Positions 20,889-31,404 of a stretch of DNA of 64,000 bases are shown in pieces. The number at the start of each line of letters is the position of its first letter. Positions within the stretch are counted from its first letter, which is position 1. A program made the translations under genes and the position numbers. Under the pieces are notes generated by a model that had not been told where the DNA came from, did not search any database, and saw nothing but the letters and a program-made list of their open reading frames with translations. The DNA comes from Chelativorans salis (GTDB lineage Bacteria; Pseudomonadota; Alphaproteobacteria; Rhizobiales; Rhizobiaceae), in NCBI RefSeq assembly GCF_025336525.1, contig NZ_JAOCZP010000003.1, forward strand, positions 434,001-498,000. The letters are read 5' to 3'.

Positions 20889-22028
20889 TCAAAGCGGCTT
20901 TCGCGTCGCTACGGCCGAAAGCAGCGAAATCAGCTCGGATTGCCTGACGGTGTCTGTCTTTCGAAAGACGTCCTTTAGACGCTGGCGCACGGTGCCTTGG
21001 GTGATCCGCAAGCGGTCGCTTGCCTGGGCGAGAGTCAAGCCTGAGCAAAGCAGGACCGACAGCGCGGCTTCAGCCGGCGTCATCCTGAACAGGCGTATCA
21101 GTATTCCCTCCTTCGGCACCGGCCGGTCTTCCAGATCGATCAGCACAAGGAGAGCCTTTCCGAACAGAAACGGCGCCCCGGCTGCGGCCGGGACCGGCAA
21201 CACGTCGATCAGGACCGGCCGGCGCATCGGCCGACGCACCATGACGGCGCCTTCCCTTTGCGGCCCGTCGCGCAGGGTGGCGGTGATCAGCTTTTGCAGG
21301 GCTCGGTCGCTGTCAGCATGGCGGGCGACGACGCGGTTGCCGACGATGGAAATCGCCTCGCCCACCATCTTCTCCGCACGCCGGTTCATCGCGACGATGC
21401 GGGCACGCGCGTCGACGAGAATGCCCCCACGATCCATCGCGTCGAGGGCGTCGAGACCGCCCTTCCCTGCCACGGTCACCATGTGCTCGGCCATGGTGAA
21501 GACCCGCGACAGGTAGCCGCGCATGCACCAGAAGAGGCGCCGGTCGTGTTCCGAGAAGGGCTCGTCGCCGATCCGCCGCGACAGCGAGACGACATATTGC
21601 TTGTCGAGCGACCTGAAGGTAATGCCGGCCCACCACAACATGCCGAAGCGCATGTAAAAATCCTGATAGAGCGGCTCCCGCCGGTGGTCTTCCGGTGTGA
21701 CTATATCATGCTCCAAAAGCACCGCGCGGCCCGCGTCGACGAGCGGCCAGCCGCGATCAGCCCGCAAGTCGCGCTTGTGCCATTCATCCCGCACAAAGAC
21801 CTGGACGAGTTCCTCGAGTTCCGGCGTGCACGGCAAAAGTTGCGTGTGTTCTGCAGCAACTCTCGGCACGGTGCAGGCTCCATACGCCCCCAAGGTGCGG
21901 CAGAGGCCGGTCATCCCTTCGCGCCACGTCGCTGGCTCGAAGCCGGCATGATAGAGGTTGTCCAACGCCGCCGCCACCGGAGTAGGCAAGGCATCGTCCG
22001 TATGCGTTAACAGGCTCCCATTCGGCAT
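20889..22028 (-). CDS. LuxR-type transcriptional regulator, paralogue 1
   Basis: A 379-residue regulator. The C-terminal ~65 residues are a LuxR-type helix-turn-helix (RMTPAEAALSVLLCSG, then LTLAQASDRLRITQGTVRQR and LKDVFRKTDTVRQSELISLL). The N-terminal ~300 residues form a sensor region starting LDNLYHAGFEPATWREGM, with a central PAS-like stretch (DRGGILVDARARIVAMNRRA). No receiver domain or AHL-binding signature was recognised. It is closely similar in layout to the next gene upstream, 33 bases away, so the pair probably arose by duplication. Position suggests control of the Slam/lipoprotein genes nearby, which is inference. Confidence 0.85.
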   Translation of the reverse strand: MPNGSLLTHTDDALPTPVAAALDNLYHAGFEPATWREGMTGLCRTLGAYGACTVPRVAAEHTQLLPCTPELEELVQVFVRDEWHKRDLRADRGWPLVDAGRAVLLEHDIVTPEDHRREPLYQDFYMRFGMLWWAGITFRSLDKQYVVSLSRRIGDEPFSEHDRRLFWCMRGYLSRVFTMAEHMVTVAGKGGLDALDAMDRGGILVDARARIVAMNRRAEKMVGEAISIVGNRVVARHADSDRALQKLITATLRDGPQREGAVMVRRPMRRPVLIDVLPVPAAAGAPFLFGKALLVLIDLEDRPVPKEGILIRLFRMTPAEAALSVLLCSGLTLAQASDRLRITQGTVRQRLKDVFRKTDTVRQSELISLLSAVATRKPL

Positions 22029-22061
22029 CGTTCTCCCCCACCAGCCTCGTGACGCAGCGGG

Positions 22062-23189
22062 TCAGTTCCTCCGCGCTGGCGGCAGCCGTGACAACAGTGA
22101 AATCAGTTCGGACTGTCTGTTCGTTTCCGTTTTTTGGAAAATGCCCTTCAGGCGCTGGCGCGCTGTTCCCGACGTGATCTGCAGGTGGTCGCCAGCTTCG
22201 GCGAGCGTCATTCCCGAGCACATGAGGACGCACAGGTCCGCTTCGGCGGGTGTCAGCTTCAAGACAGTTCGAAGATGCTCGGTTGCGGGCGTTTCCCGTT
22301 CGTCGAGATCGGTGATGAGCAGGATCGAGTGCGCGGGTGCGGACGCGGGGGAAATGAGACCGTCGAGCGACACCGCCTCGACCAGCAGCGGGCGGTGATC
22401 GGACCGGTCTATGCGGATGGGGGCTACCTCCTTGCGCCGCCGATCGCGGAAGTTGCGGGTCCGCAGGGTCGCGTACAGGGCCTGGAGGCGGCTTTCGCTC
22501 TCCGGATGCGTTGCGTGAAGATGCCCGCCGCCATTGAGGAACAAGGCGTTCCCCACCCTGGCCAGAAGCGCCTGCGCTTTCGCATTGAACCCTTTTACCC
22601 GCCCTTGCCAGTCGATCAGCACGGCGGCCCGGTCAATCCGATCGAGCGCCTCCAGTCCTCCATGCCCGTGCCTCTGGGAGAACTGCTCGGACAAGAACAT
22701 CATTCTGCGGAAATGCGGCGCGAACCGCGCCAGCCGTGCGCCTTCCTCGTGGGTGAAGAAACCGTTCTTCCTTCCACGGAGCATCGGCAGGCACCAGGCA
22801 CGCCCGTCGAGAACGAACGGAATTGCGATGAACCCTGGATAGCCCCAGCGAAGATATAATTCATTGTAGTGAGGCAGTTTCCTTCGCTCTTCTTCGGTCG
22901 AAAGGTCCTGCTCAAGGACATAGCGCCGCGTGCGCAGCAGGGGCCAGCCGCGCTCGGCCCGGTAGTGGTTATCGTACCACCCGCCCTGAACGTAATCCTC
23001 GAGCAGCTCCGCATAGGACCGCGACGCCGGCACGCGAGCGGCATCCTCGTTCACATCCTTTGGGTAGAACATTGCGCAATCGGCGCCTGCGGTTTCCGCC
23101 AGCCTTTGAAGCGCATCGGACCACTTCTCGGGCTCGACAACCGCGTCATAACAAGCATCGATCGCGCCCGCGATCCTGTCTTCGTCCAT
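22062..23189 (-). CDS. LuxR-type transcriptional regulator, paralogue 2
   Basis: A 375-residue regulator with the same architecture as its neighbour: an N-terminal segment AIDACYDAVVEPEKWSDAL, a central region IDRAAVLIDWQGRVKGFNAK and a C-terminal LuxR-type DNA-binding domain (LKLTPAEADLCVLMCSGMT, ITSGTARQRLKGIFQ, TNRQSELISLLSRL). The start is set at the ATG at 23189 (MDEDRIAGA), with GGGGG about 7 bases upstream; an ATG two codons earlier lies too close to it. A palindrome lies 16 bases before the start. The ligand or signal is unknown. Confidence 0.83.
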   Translation of the reverse strand: MDEDRIAGAIDACYDAVVEPEKWSDALQRLAETAGADCAMFYPKDVNEDAARVPASRSYAELLEDYVQGGWYDNHYRAERGWPLLRTRRYVLEQDLSTEEERRKLPHYNELYLRWGYPGFIAIPFVLDGRAWCLPMLRGRKNGFFTHEEGARLARFAPHFRRMMFLSEQFSQRHGHGGLEALDRIDRAAVLIDWQGRVKGFNAKAQALLARVGNALFLNGGGHLHATHPESESRLQALYATLRTRNFRDRRRKEVAPIRIDRSDHRPLLVEAVSLDGLISPASAPAHSILLITDLDERETPATEHLRTVLKLTPAEADLCVLMCSGMTLAEAGDHLQITSGTARQRLKGIFQKTETNRQSELISLLSRLPPARRN

Positions 23190-23204
23190 TATCATTCCCC
23201 CAAA

Positions 23205-23219
23205 CCGGCCTAAGGCCGG
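23205..23219. promoter_or_regulatory. Inverted repeat before the second LuxR-type gene
   Basis: CCGGCC-TAA-GGCCGG forms a perfect 6-base-pair inverted repeat 16 bases upstream of the ATG at 23189, just before the ribosome-binding GGGGG. It could be an operator for autoregulation or a leader hairpin that limits translation. Confidence 0.4.
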
Positions 23220-23306
23220 CCCCCGGTCTCCGAAATTATTATGCGCAAGGCGATCGAAATGAGCAACATTTCTTCGCACACGGCGAGGAAGTGGGGATGC
23301 GTTAGG

Positions 23307-24620
23307 TCAGAACTTCCTGGTCAAGTTCAGCCCGAGATCATGGCTTTCATAGTCATAGAAACTGATGTTCGATCGCTGTTTGGAATACTGATAGGTGATC
23401 TGAGGCGCAAAGCCGCCGATGGAGAAACGACGATGGGAAAAGCTGGTGCCGATGGAGAACTTGTCGTCCTGCCGGCGGTGATCGGTTCCGGGAAACGCCC
23501 CGAGATAGTGGTGGTTTTCGTATGAACCGAAGAGCGATGTCATCAGGCCGCCGCGCCATTCCTTGTCCACCTGCAGGCGCAGGACAAGGTCGTTGTGGTC
23601 CAGATGGCGCCTCTGTGTCCGCTCGGCGTCGACCCCCACTTTGGCGCTGACGCTGACCGACGGCGAAAGGAGCCTGCGCCAAATCAAGCTTCCGGCGAAC
23701 CTGCTGCCGTCCCGGTAGTCGAGGTCCACATAGTCCTGGGCGAGCGCGGTGAAGGAGAGCCCGACCGTATTGCGCTGGCCGACCTGCGCTTTCGCTCCGA
23801 CGGTTGCGCCGTAGCGCACCAGATAGGGATCCCAGCCCGCCCAGCGGTATTCGAATGTCGGGCCGATGGCCGCGGTGACCCGGCCCATTCTGCGCGAAAG
23901 AGCCAGGTTGGCGCCAAGGGCCAGCTCGTCGTAGCGGGTGGTGTTCTGGTATTTCTTGAGATCTGCGGTACCGCTGGCGGTGAGCGCAATGTCCTTGCGG
24001 AGCCGGAACGTCTTGAAGGCGGCACCGCCGGTCGCCGCCCCCACGCCGCTTGCCTGGCGCGACTCCTCATCGATGGTGAAAACGAGGCCGCCCGCCTCGA
24101 ATGTGCGGTTACCGGTGCCCTTGTTGACGTTGGTGGAGGGCAGAGCCGACAGATAAAAGGAAAAGCCGTGCGTGCGGGCGCTGTCGATGTTTTCCAGATA
24201 GCGCGTGGCGAAGCGCTGCAGGGCCGGATCGCCGCTGCCGCGCGCGATCGCCTCGAAATGGTAGGTGGAGGCTTCAGCGTCGCCCGCCCGAAGGAGGGTG
24301 CGCGCGAGCTCGACCCGGGACGGCAGGAAGTTCGGCTCGGCCGCCAGAATGGCGCGGAATATTTTCGTGGCGCTGGCAAGATCCCCTTCGCGGGCCTTTA
24401 TGACGCCCTCGAGATGGGCGATGTGGAGGGCGGCGTCCGGCTTACCGGCAACCTGCCGGCGCAGTTCACGCCGTGCCTCCGCATACCTCCCCTCCGTGAC
24501 GAGCCGCACCAGAACCGACGCGGAATCAGCGCCTGCCGTCAATTGCTGGGAGAAGGCCGGTTGTGCGAGCGCGAGAACGAGCGCAATCACAGCAGCCGCC
24601 GAGATGACTGGAGTGGTCAT
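23307..24620 (-). CDS. Slam-type surface lipoprotein assembly modifier (type XI translocon)
   Basis: A 437-residue outer-membrane protein. After a signal peptide (first ~24 residues, ending AQPAFSQQ), the N-terminal half has TPR-like helices (EGRYAEARRELRRQVAGKPD and IFRAILAAEPNFLPSRVELA). The C-terminal half, from about residue 150, is a DUF560 beta-barrel rich in alternating strands and ends in LGLNLTRKF with a terminal phenylalanine. Slam proteins move specific lipoproteins across the outer membrane to the cell surface. The gene lies 65 bases downstream of a TbpB-like lipoprotein gene, its likely cargo. The Shine-Dalgarno is weak. Confidence 0.88.
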   Translation of the reverse strand: MTTPVISAAAVIALVLALAQPAFSQQLTAGADSASVLVRLVTEGRYAEARRELRRQVAGKPDAALHIAHLEGVIKAREGDLASATKIFRAILAAEPNFLPSRVELARTLLRAGDAEASTYHFEAIARGSGDPALQRFATRYLENIDSARTHGFSFYLSALPSTNVNKGTGNRTFEAGGLVFTIDEESRQASGVGAATGGAAFKTFRLRKDIALTASGTADLKKYQNTTRYDELALGANLALSRRMGRVTAAIGPTFEYRWAGWDPYLVRYGATVGAKAQVGQRNTVGLSFTALAQDYVDLDYRDGSRFAGSLIWRRLLSPSVSVSAKVGVDAERTQRRHLDHNDLVLRLQVDKEWRGGLMTSLFGSYENHHYLGAFPGTDHRRQDDKFSIGTSFSHRRFSIGGFAPQITYQYSKQRSNISFYDYESHDLGLNLTRKF

Positions 24621-24644
24621 GTATTATTTTGTCCGCAAAAGGAT

Positions 24645-24669
24645 CGCGGCCGGGGCTAACCCGGCCGCG
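24645..24669 (-). promoter_or_regulatory. Hairpin between the lipoprotein and Slam genes
   Basis: A 10-base-pair GC-rich inverted repeat (CGCGGCCGGG facing CCCGGCCGCG, loop of 5) lies in the 65-base spacer. On the minus-strand transcript it is followed by CCTTTTG, a weak U-run. It may act as a partial terminator or a 3'-end stabiliser, giving more cargo than translocon. Confidence 0.5.
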
Positions 24670-24685
24670 TTCCCAAACGACTGCT

Positions 24686-25603
24686 TCAGTCGTCCTTCCC
24701 CGCCGAGAACATGCCGGCACCAATAAGTTCACCGTCCTCGGCGTCACTGCCGAACGACAGAACCCCACCGACCTCCTCGCCGCCGGGGCCGTAGAACTTA
24801 CCCGCATAGTTGCCTTCGAAGTCGCCGACCACACCCGCAAGCGCAGCATCGGGTGTAAGGGAGCCGGAGAAAGCGTTGCCGTCGATATCGGTCTCGTTCA
24901 TCGATACGGAGCCGGCGATGGTGTCGTCGGTGACCCGATCTTGAAGGCTGCTTATGCTTCCGGAAATCTTGCCCTCGTCAAAGCGAGCCGTCATGTCGAG
25001 GGCGCCACGAACGCGTTCGCGGTCAAAGCTGTCACTGCCCTTCGTATAGAGATCCGCGTGAGCATAGCCGCTGTAAGTCGCGGTGGCTTCGCTCGTCAGA
25101 GCGCTTGCCTTGGTTTCCGTACCGATGACCGCGAGGCCATTAAGCGCCCCTTCACCTGTGCTCCAGAAATATGACCACACCTGGTGGTGGTCATACGCCG
25201 CTTTGCCGGCCAAGGCATCCTCGGCGCTGTCAGCGCTTCTGGTATAAAGGCCAAAATCACCTTGCTGCCAACCATATCCATCATCGCTCAAGTCAGACGC
25301 AGAATAGCTTACTTCTATGCCATCCACAGAGACGTCGACACCACCCTCGTCGTTCTTCTTGATCGTGAGGTTTGGCGCAGTTACGTCCGACCACACGCCG
25401 TCCTGCATGCGGACACCTTTCGACATGTTGCCATTGTAGGCCTTCAAGGTCTTTCCCGTATCCAGCGCCTCCGCGGTCGTGCCGACATCCTCGGCATAAA
25501 GCGCATCGACAATTGCGCTCGTCGAACCGCCACCTCCGCAGCCGGCGAGGCCAATCCCTGCGACGCCCATAGCTCCGGCCAAAATTATCTTCTTCGTTTT
25601 CAT
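24686..25603 (-). CDS. TbpB-like surface lipoprotein, likely Slam cargo
   Basis: A 305-residue lipoprotein. The signal peptide MKTKKIILAGAMGVAGIG ends in the lipobox LAGC with Cys22 as the lipidated residue, followed by a Gly/Ser tether (GGGGSTS). The C-terminal domain is a TbpB/factor-H-binding-type beta-barrel, recognised by FEGNYAGKFYGPGGEEVGG, then VLSFGSDAEDGELIGAGMF. Known Slam substrates use this barrel for recognition. No TonB-dependent receptor gene is nearby, so iron uptake is not implied, and the ligand is unknown. It is first in a two-gene unit with the Slam gene. Confidence 0.88.
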   Translation of the reverse strand: MKTKKIILAGAMGVAGIGLAGCGGGGSTSAIVDALYAEDVGTTAEALDTGKTLKAYNGNMSKGVRMQDGVWSDVTAPNLTIKKNDEGGVDVSVDGIEVSYSASDLSDDGYGWQQGDFGLYTRSADSAEDALAGKAAYDHHQVWSYFWSTGEGALNGLAVIGTETKASALTSEATATYSGYAHADLYTKGSDSFDRERVRGALDMTARFDEGKISGSISSLQDRVTDDTIAGSVSMNETDIDGNAFSGSLTPDAALAGVVGDFEGNYAGKFYGPGGEEVGGVLSFGSDAEDGELIGAGMFSAGKDD

Positions 25604-25693
25604 AGCCCTACCCCTGCTTGTGCTTACGCAACGTCTTCCGGAACAGAATTCATTGCTTACAGCTATAGATCAGCGAGGGCGGCGGCTTCACAA

Positions 25694-25707
25694 CTCCCAT
25701 TTGGGAG
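25694..25707. promoter_or_regulatory. Palindrome upstream of the surface lipoprotein gene
   Basis: CTCCCA-TT-TGGGAG is a perfect inverted repeat about 90 bases before the lipoprotein ATG. On the minus strand a TTGTGA hexamer follows it, and TATAGC lies further on, a poor promoter match. A dyad of this size is a candidate operator for one of the nearby LuxR-type regulators. Confidence 0.4.
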
Positions 25708-25812
25708 GTGACGCCGCGGAAGCGGTGGCCGGTTCTTGCGGATGGCTGGGCGCGCCTTACAATGCCAGGGCGTGGCTCTGGGGCGCTGCAAGGGGCCTTT
25801 TCCGCCCCTTCT

Positions 25813-25844
25813 GAAATAGAAAAGGCCGGGCGAGCCCGGCCTTT
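25813..25844 (-). terminator. Rho-independent terminator of hupB
   Basis: An 11-base inverted repeat (AAAGGCCGGGC facing GCCCGGCCTTT, 25821-25844) lies 35 bases after the hupB stop. On the minus-strand transcript it is followed by TTTTCTATTTC. Confidence 0.85.
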
Positions 25845-25878
25845 GCCATTTGACAGAGAGCAGCCTGATTGGCAGCGA

Positions 25879-26151
25879 TCAGTTGATCGCGTCCTTCAGG
25901 CCCTTGCCTGCAGAGAATTTCGGAACGTTGCGGGCCGGAATCTGGACGGGGGCGCCCGTCTGCGGGTTGCGGCCCGTGGAGGCCTCGCGCCGCGAAACGC
26001 CGAAATTGCCAAAACCCACAAGCCGAACGTCGCCGCCCTTCTTCAGCTCGCTCGTGATGACGGAGAAAACCGCATCGACTGCCGACTGGGCATCACCTTT
26101 GGAGATACCGGCCTGATCGGCAACGGCGGAAACCAGTTCGTTCTTGTTCAT
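25879..26151 (-). CDS. hupB: DNA-binding protein HU
   Basis: A 90-residue HU/IHF-family histone-like protein that bends and compacts DNA. The family signature GFGNFGVSRREASTGRNPQT lies at the base of the DNA-binding arms, followed by the proline-bearing arm tip and PKFSAGKGLKDAIN at the end. The start is the ATG at 26151 (MNKNELVSAVADQAG); a start three codons upstream would leave the ribosome-binding AAGGGG only about one base away. The 5' leader can form a long hairpin that touches this ribosome-binding site. The gene follows lon, a common order in proteobacteria. Confidence 0.96.
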   Translation of the reverse strand: MNKNELVSAVADQAGISKGDAQSAVDAVFSVITSELKKGGDVRLVGFGNFGVSRREASTGRNPQTGAPVQIPARNVPKFSAGKGLKDAIN

Positions 26152-26164
26152 AAACAACAAACCC

Positions 26165-26222
26165 CTTCTTCATAATGGCCGGAGAGCGACTCAACCGGCA
26201 AGGTCGGCAGTTTATGAAGAAG
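26165..26222 (-). promoter_or_regulatory. Long hairpin in the hupB mRNA leader
   Basis: The arms CTTCTTCATAA and TTATGAAGAAG are perfectly complementary over 11 bases and are separated by 36 bases. The loop holds a nested GCCGG/CCGGC pair. On the minus-strand transcript the 3' arm ends in GAAGAAG and runs directly into the GGGG of the ribosome-binding site, so folding would partly hide it. This could give temperature-, growth- or HU-dependent control of translation. Confidence 0.55.
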
Positions 26223-26291
26223 TGAGGAACCGACCAAGCGGGAAATGAGCCGGAGAAGCGAAAAATCCCCGGTTTTCCGCGCTTTTTCAGC

Positions 26292-26319
26292 AAAAAGCCG
26301 GCCCTGTTGGGCCGGCTTT
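26292..26319 (-). terminator. Rho-independent terminator of lon
   Basis: AAAGCCGGCCC and GGGCCGGCTTT form an 11-base-pair stem with loop TGTT, 37 bases after the lon stop. On the minus strand it is followed by a run of T (TTTTTG). Confidence 0.88.
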
Positions 26320-26355
26320 CGTGTCTTGAGGGGCTTGTGACCCAGTTCAGGCGGC

Positions 26356-28788
<2,433 letters not shown>

Positions 28789-28920
28789 CTTTCAGCCTTT
28801 TTCAGCCACGACCGCTCTCAAGAGCCAGCCGCGGGCTTTGCTTTCGAAGGATACCGTCCGCCCACGGGGCTTGCCACACGCAACACCACCCGGGGAACGA
28901 AACCCGCCGCCGTATGCCCA

Positions 28921-28951
28921 ATAAGTGGAGGCGCGTGGCACTAAGATCAAG
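28921..28951 (-). promoter_or_regulatory. Candidate heat-shock-type promoter of lon
   Basis: On the minus strand, CTTGAT (28951-28946) and CCACTTAT (28928-28921) are 17 bases apart, about 130 bases upstream of lon. The CTTGA box and a C-rich -10 resemble alphaproteobacterial RpoH promoters. The match is partial. Confidence 0.35.
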
Positions 28952-29042
28952 GGCGTTGCGCCGGCCATCGGGACCGCGGGGCGAAAGGGGGTACCGGCCC
29001 TTCGGCCATTTCCCGCACCCCTGTCCCGACGGTCCGTTTTCC

Positions 29043-30323
29043 TCACGCGCTGACGCTGCCTTTTTCCTTCTCGCGCTCGGCGTAGATATAGAGGGGACGT
29101 GCATTGCCGTTGACCACCTCGTCGGAGATCACGACTTCCTGGACGCCCTCCAGCGCCGGCAATTCGAACATGGTGTCGAGCAGGATCGATTCCATGATGG
29201 AGCGCAGACCGCGCGCGCCCGTTTTGCGCTCGATCGCCCGTTTGGCGATCGCCAACAGAGCGTTCTCGTGGAAGGTCAATTCCACGTTCTCCATCTCGAA
29301 CAGGCGCTGATACTGCTTCACCAGCGCATTCTTCGGCTCGCTGAGGATCTGCACCAGCGCTTCCTCGTCGAGGTCCTCAAGCGTCGCCAGCACCGGCACG
29401 CGGCCCACGAACTCCGGAATGAGGCCGAACTTCAACAGATCCTCCGGCTCCACCTGGCGCAGGAGCTCACCGGCGCGGCGGTCCTCGGGCGAGGAGACGT
29501 TGGCGGCGAAGCCGATGGAGGTCTTGCGGCCGCGGTCGGAGATGATCCTTTCGAGCCCGGCAAAGGCGCCGCCGCAGATGAACAGGATCGAAGAGGTGTC
29601 GACCTGCAGGAACTCCTGCTGCGGATGCTTGCGCCCGCCCTGGGGCGGCACCGAGGCGACCGTGCCTTCCATGATCTTCAGAAGCGCCTGCTGCACGCCC
29701 TCGCCCGACACGTCGCGGGTGATCGACGGGTTGTCGGACTTGCGCGAGATCTTGTCGATCTCGTCGATATAGACGATGCCGCGCTGGGCGCGCTCGACAT
29801 TATAGTCGGCCGACTGCAGGAGCTTCAGGATGATGTTCTCCACATCCTCGCCCACGTAGCCGGCCTCCGTCAGCGTCGTCGCGTCGGCCATGGTGAAGGG
29901 CACGTCGATGATGCGCGCCAGCGTCTGGGCCAGTAGCGTCTTGCCGCAGCCGGTGGGGCCGATCAGAAGGATGTTGGACTTCGCCAGCTCGACGTCCGGG
30001 TTCTTGCCGGCATGGGCAAGCCGCTTGTAGTGGTTGTGCACGGCCACCGAGAGCACGCGCTTGGCGTAGCCCTGGCCGATCACGTAGTCGTCGAGAACCT
30101 TCAGGATCTCTTGCGGGGTCGGCACGCCTTCACGCGACTTCACCATCGAGGATTTGTTCTCCTCGCGGATGATGTCCATGCACAGCTCGACGCATTCATC
30201 GCAGATGAAGACGGTCGGCCCGGCGATCAGCTTGCGCACCTCGTGCTGGCTCTTGCCGCAGAACGAGCAGTACAGCGTGTTCTTGGAATCACCACCACCG
30301 CCGCTGTTGCTGATCTTGCTCAT
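29043..30323 (-). CDS. clpX: ATP-dependent Clp protease ATP-binding subunit ClpX
   Basis: This AAA+ unfoldase of 426 residues feeds substrates to ClpP. The N-terminal zinc-binding domain has CSFCGKSQ and CDECVELC. The Walker A site GPTGCGKT, the Walker B region [10 protein letters not shown] and the pore loop GYVGEDVE are present, as is the ClpP-docking loop near [10 protein letters not shown]. The ATG at 30323 ([11 protein letters not shown]), with AAAGGAC upstream, is preferred over the GTG two codons earlier. It lies 272 bases downstream of clpP on the same strand. Confidence 0.97.
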   Translation of the reverse strand: MSKISNSGGGGDSKNTLYCSFCGKSQHEVRKLIAGPTVFICDECVELCMDIIREENKSSMVKSREGVPTPQEILKVLDDYVIGQGYAKRVLSVAVHNHYKRLAHAGKNPDVELAKSNILLIGPTGCGKTLLAQTLARIIDVPFTMADATTLTEAGYVGEDVENIILKLLQSADYNVERAQRGIVYIDEIDKISRKSDNPSITRDVSGEGVQQALLKIMEGTVASVPPQGGRKHPQQEFLQVDTSSILFICGGAFAGLERIISDRGRKTSIGFAANVSSPEDRRAGELLRQVEPEDLLKFGLIPEFVGRVPVLATLEDLDEEALVQILSEPKNALVKQYQRLFEMENVELTFHENALLAIAKRAIERKTGARGLRSIMESILLDTMFELPALEGVQEVVISDEVVNGNARPLYIYAEREKEKGSVSA

Positions 30324-30595
30324 CTTCACGTCCTTTCAGTACCACCGGCGCCCCTTCACGAGGTCGTCTGCCGGAGGGCGAAGAAAGGGTGTGACCCCCG
30401 CTGCTTCGCCCCATTGTCGTTTTCCGAACGAACCACAAATCGGAAAGCGCGGCAACAATCCCCAGCAAAGACTAGGGTATCGAACTTCAACATAGCCTTA
30501 ACGTAGGCGGTTGCCAGCGCTGAGGGAACAGGAAATTGTGACGGAATTGACGCAGCACCCAGCTATTTTCGCCGCTCATTCCCATCCAGGCCCTC

Positions 30596-31228
30596 TTACG
30601 AGACCTGCGGGCCCTCGATCAGTTCGCGATTCGTGATCACCTTGTCGATGAGACCGAACTCCTTGGCCTCGTCCGAGCTCATGAAGTGGTCGCGGTCCAG
30701 TGTCTTCTCAATGGTTTCGTAGTCCTGGCCCGTGTGCGTGACATAGACCTCGTTGAGCCGCCGCTTCAACTTGATGATGTCCTGGGCATGGCGCTCGATA
30801 TCGGACGCCTGGCCCTGGAAGCCGCCGGAAGGCTGGTGCACCATAATGCGCGCGTTCGGCGTTGCAAAGCGCATTCCCTTGGCGCCGGCGCACAGAAGCA
30901 GCGACCCCATGGAGGCGGCCTGACCGACACACAGGGTAGAGACCGACGGCTGGATGAACTGCATCGTATCGTAGATGGCCATGCCGCTCGTCACCACGCC
31001 GCCCGGCGAATTGATGTAGAGCGCAATCTCCTTCTTCGAGTTCTCCGCCTCGAGGAAGAGGAGCTGCGCACATACCAGCGCAGCCACGGTGTCCTCGATC
31101 GGCCCCGTGATGAAGATGATGCGTTCCTTCAAGAGACGCGAGAAGATGTCATAGGCGCGTTCGCCGCGGTTCGTCTGCTCGACGACCATCGGCACAAGGT
31201 TCATCGCGGTCTCGATGGGATTTGGCAT
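30596..31228 (-). CDS. clpP: ATP-dependent Clp protease proteolytic subunit
   Basis: This is the serine protease subunit of the ClpP tetradecamer, 210 residues. The catalytic serine lies in [11 protein letters not shown], the histidine in [12 protein letters not shown] and the aspartate downstream in the TLDRDHFM region. The start at 31228 ([18 protein letters not shown]) was chosen for a well-placed AAGG and the usual N-terminus; open sequence continues upstream but includes the promoter. Lon, ClpX and ClpP genes are all within 5 kb. Confidence 0.97.
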   Translation of the reverse strand: MPNPIETAMNLVPMVVEQTNRGERAYDIFSRLLKERIIFITGPIEDTVAALVCAQLLFLEAENSKKEIALYINSPGGVVTSGMAIYDTMQFIQPSVSTLCVGQAASMGSLLLCAGAKGMRFATPNARIMVHQPSGGFQGQASDIERHAQDIIKLKRRLNEVYVTHTGQDYETIEKTLDRDHFMSSDEAKEFGLIDKVITNRELIEGPQVS

Positions 31229-31297
31229 GGAGGGATACCTTATTCCTTGGGAAGCGCCGGCCTGCTGGCGCGAGGCAGATTCGTTCTCTTTACGCCG

Positions 31298-31326
31298 ATA
31301 TAGGATGCCCGCTCCCGCCTGTGCAA
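31298..31326 (-). promoter_or_regulatory. Promoter of clpP
   Basis: On the minus strand, TTGCAC (31326-31321) and CTATAT (31303-31298) are separated by exactly 17 bases, about 70 bases before the clpP ATG. This is a strong match to the alphaproteobacterial housekeeping consensus. Confidence 0.6.
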
Positions 31327-31404
31327 GGCCGCGATTGAATTGCTGAACCTCAACGTCCCCGCGCACCGGTTGCGCCGCGGCGAAAGAGGACTAAGACAGA
31401 ACCC

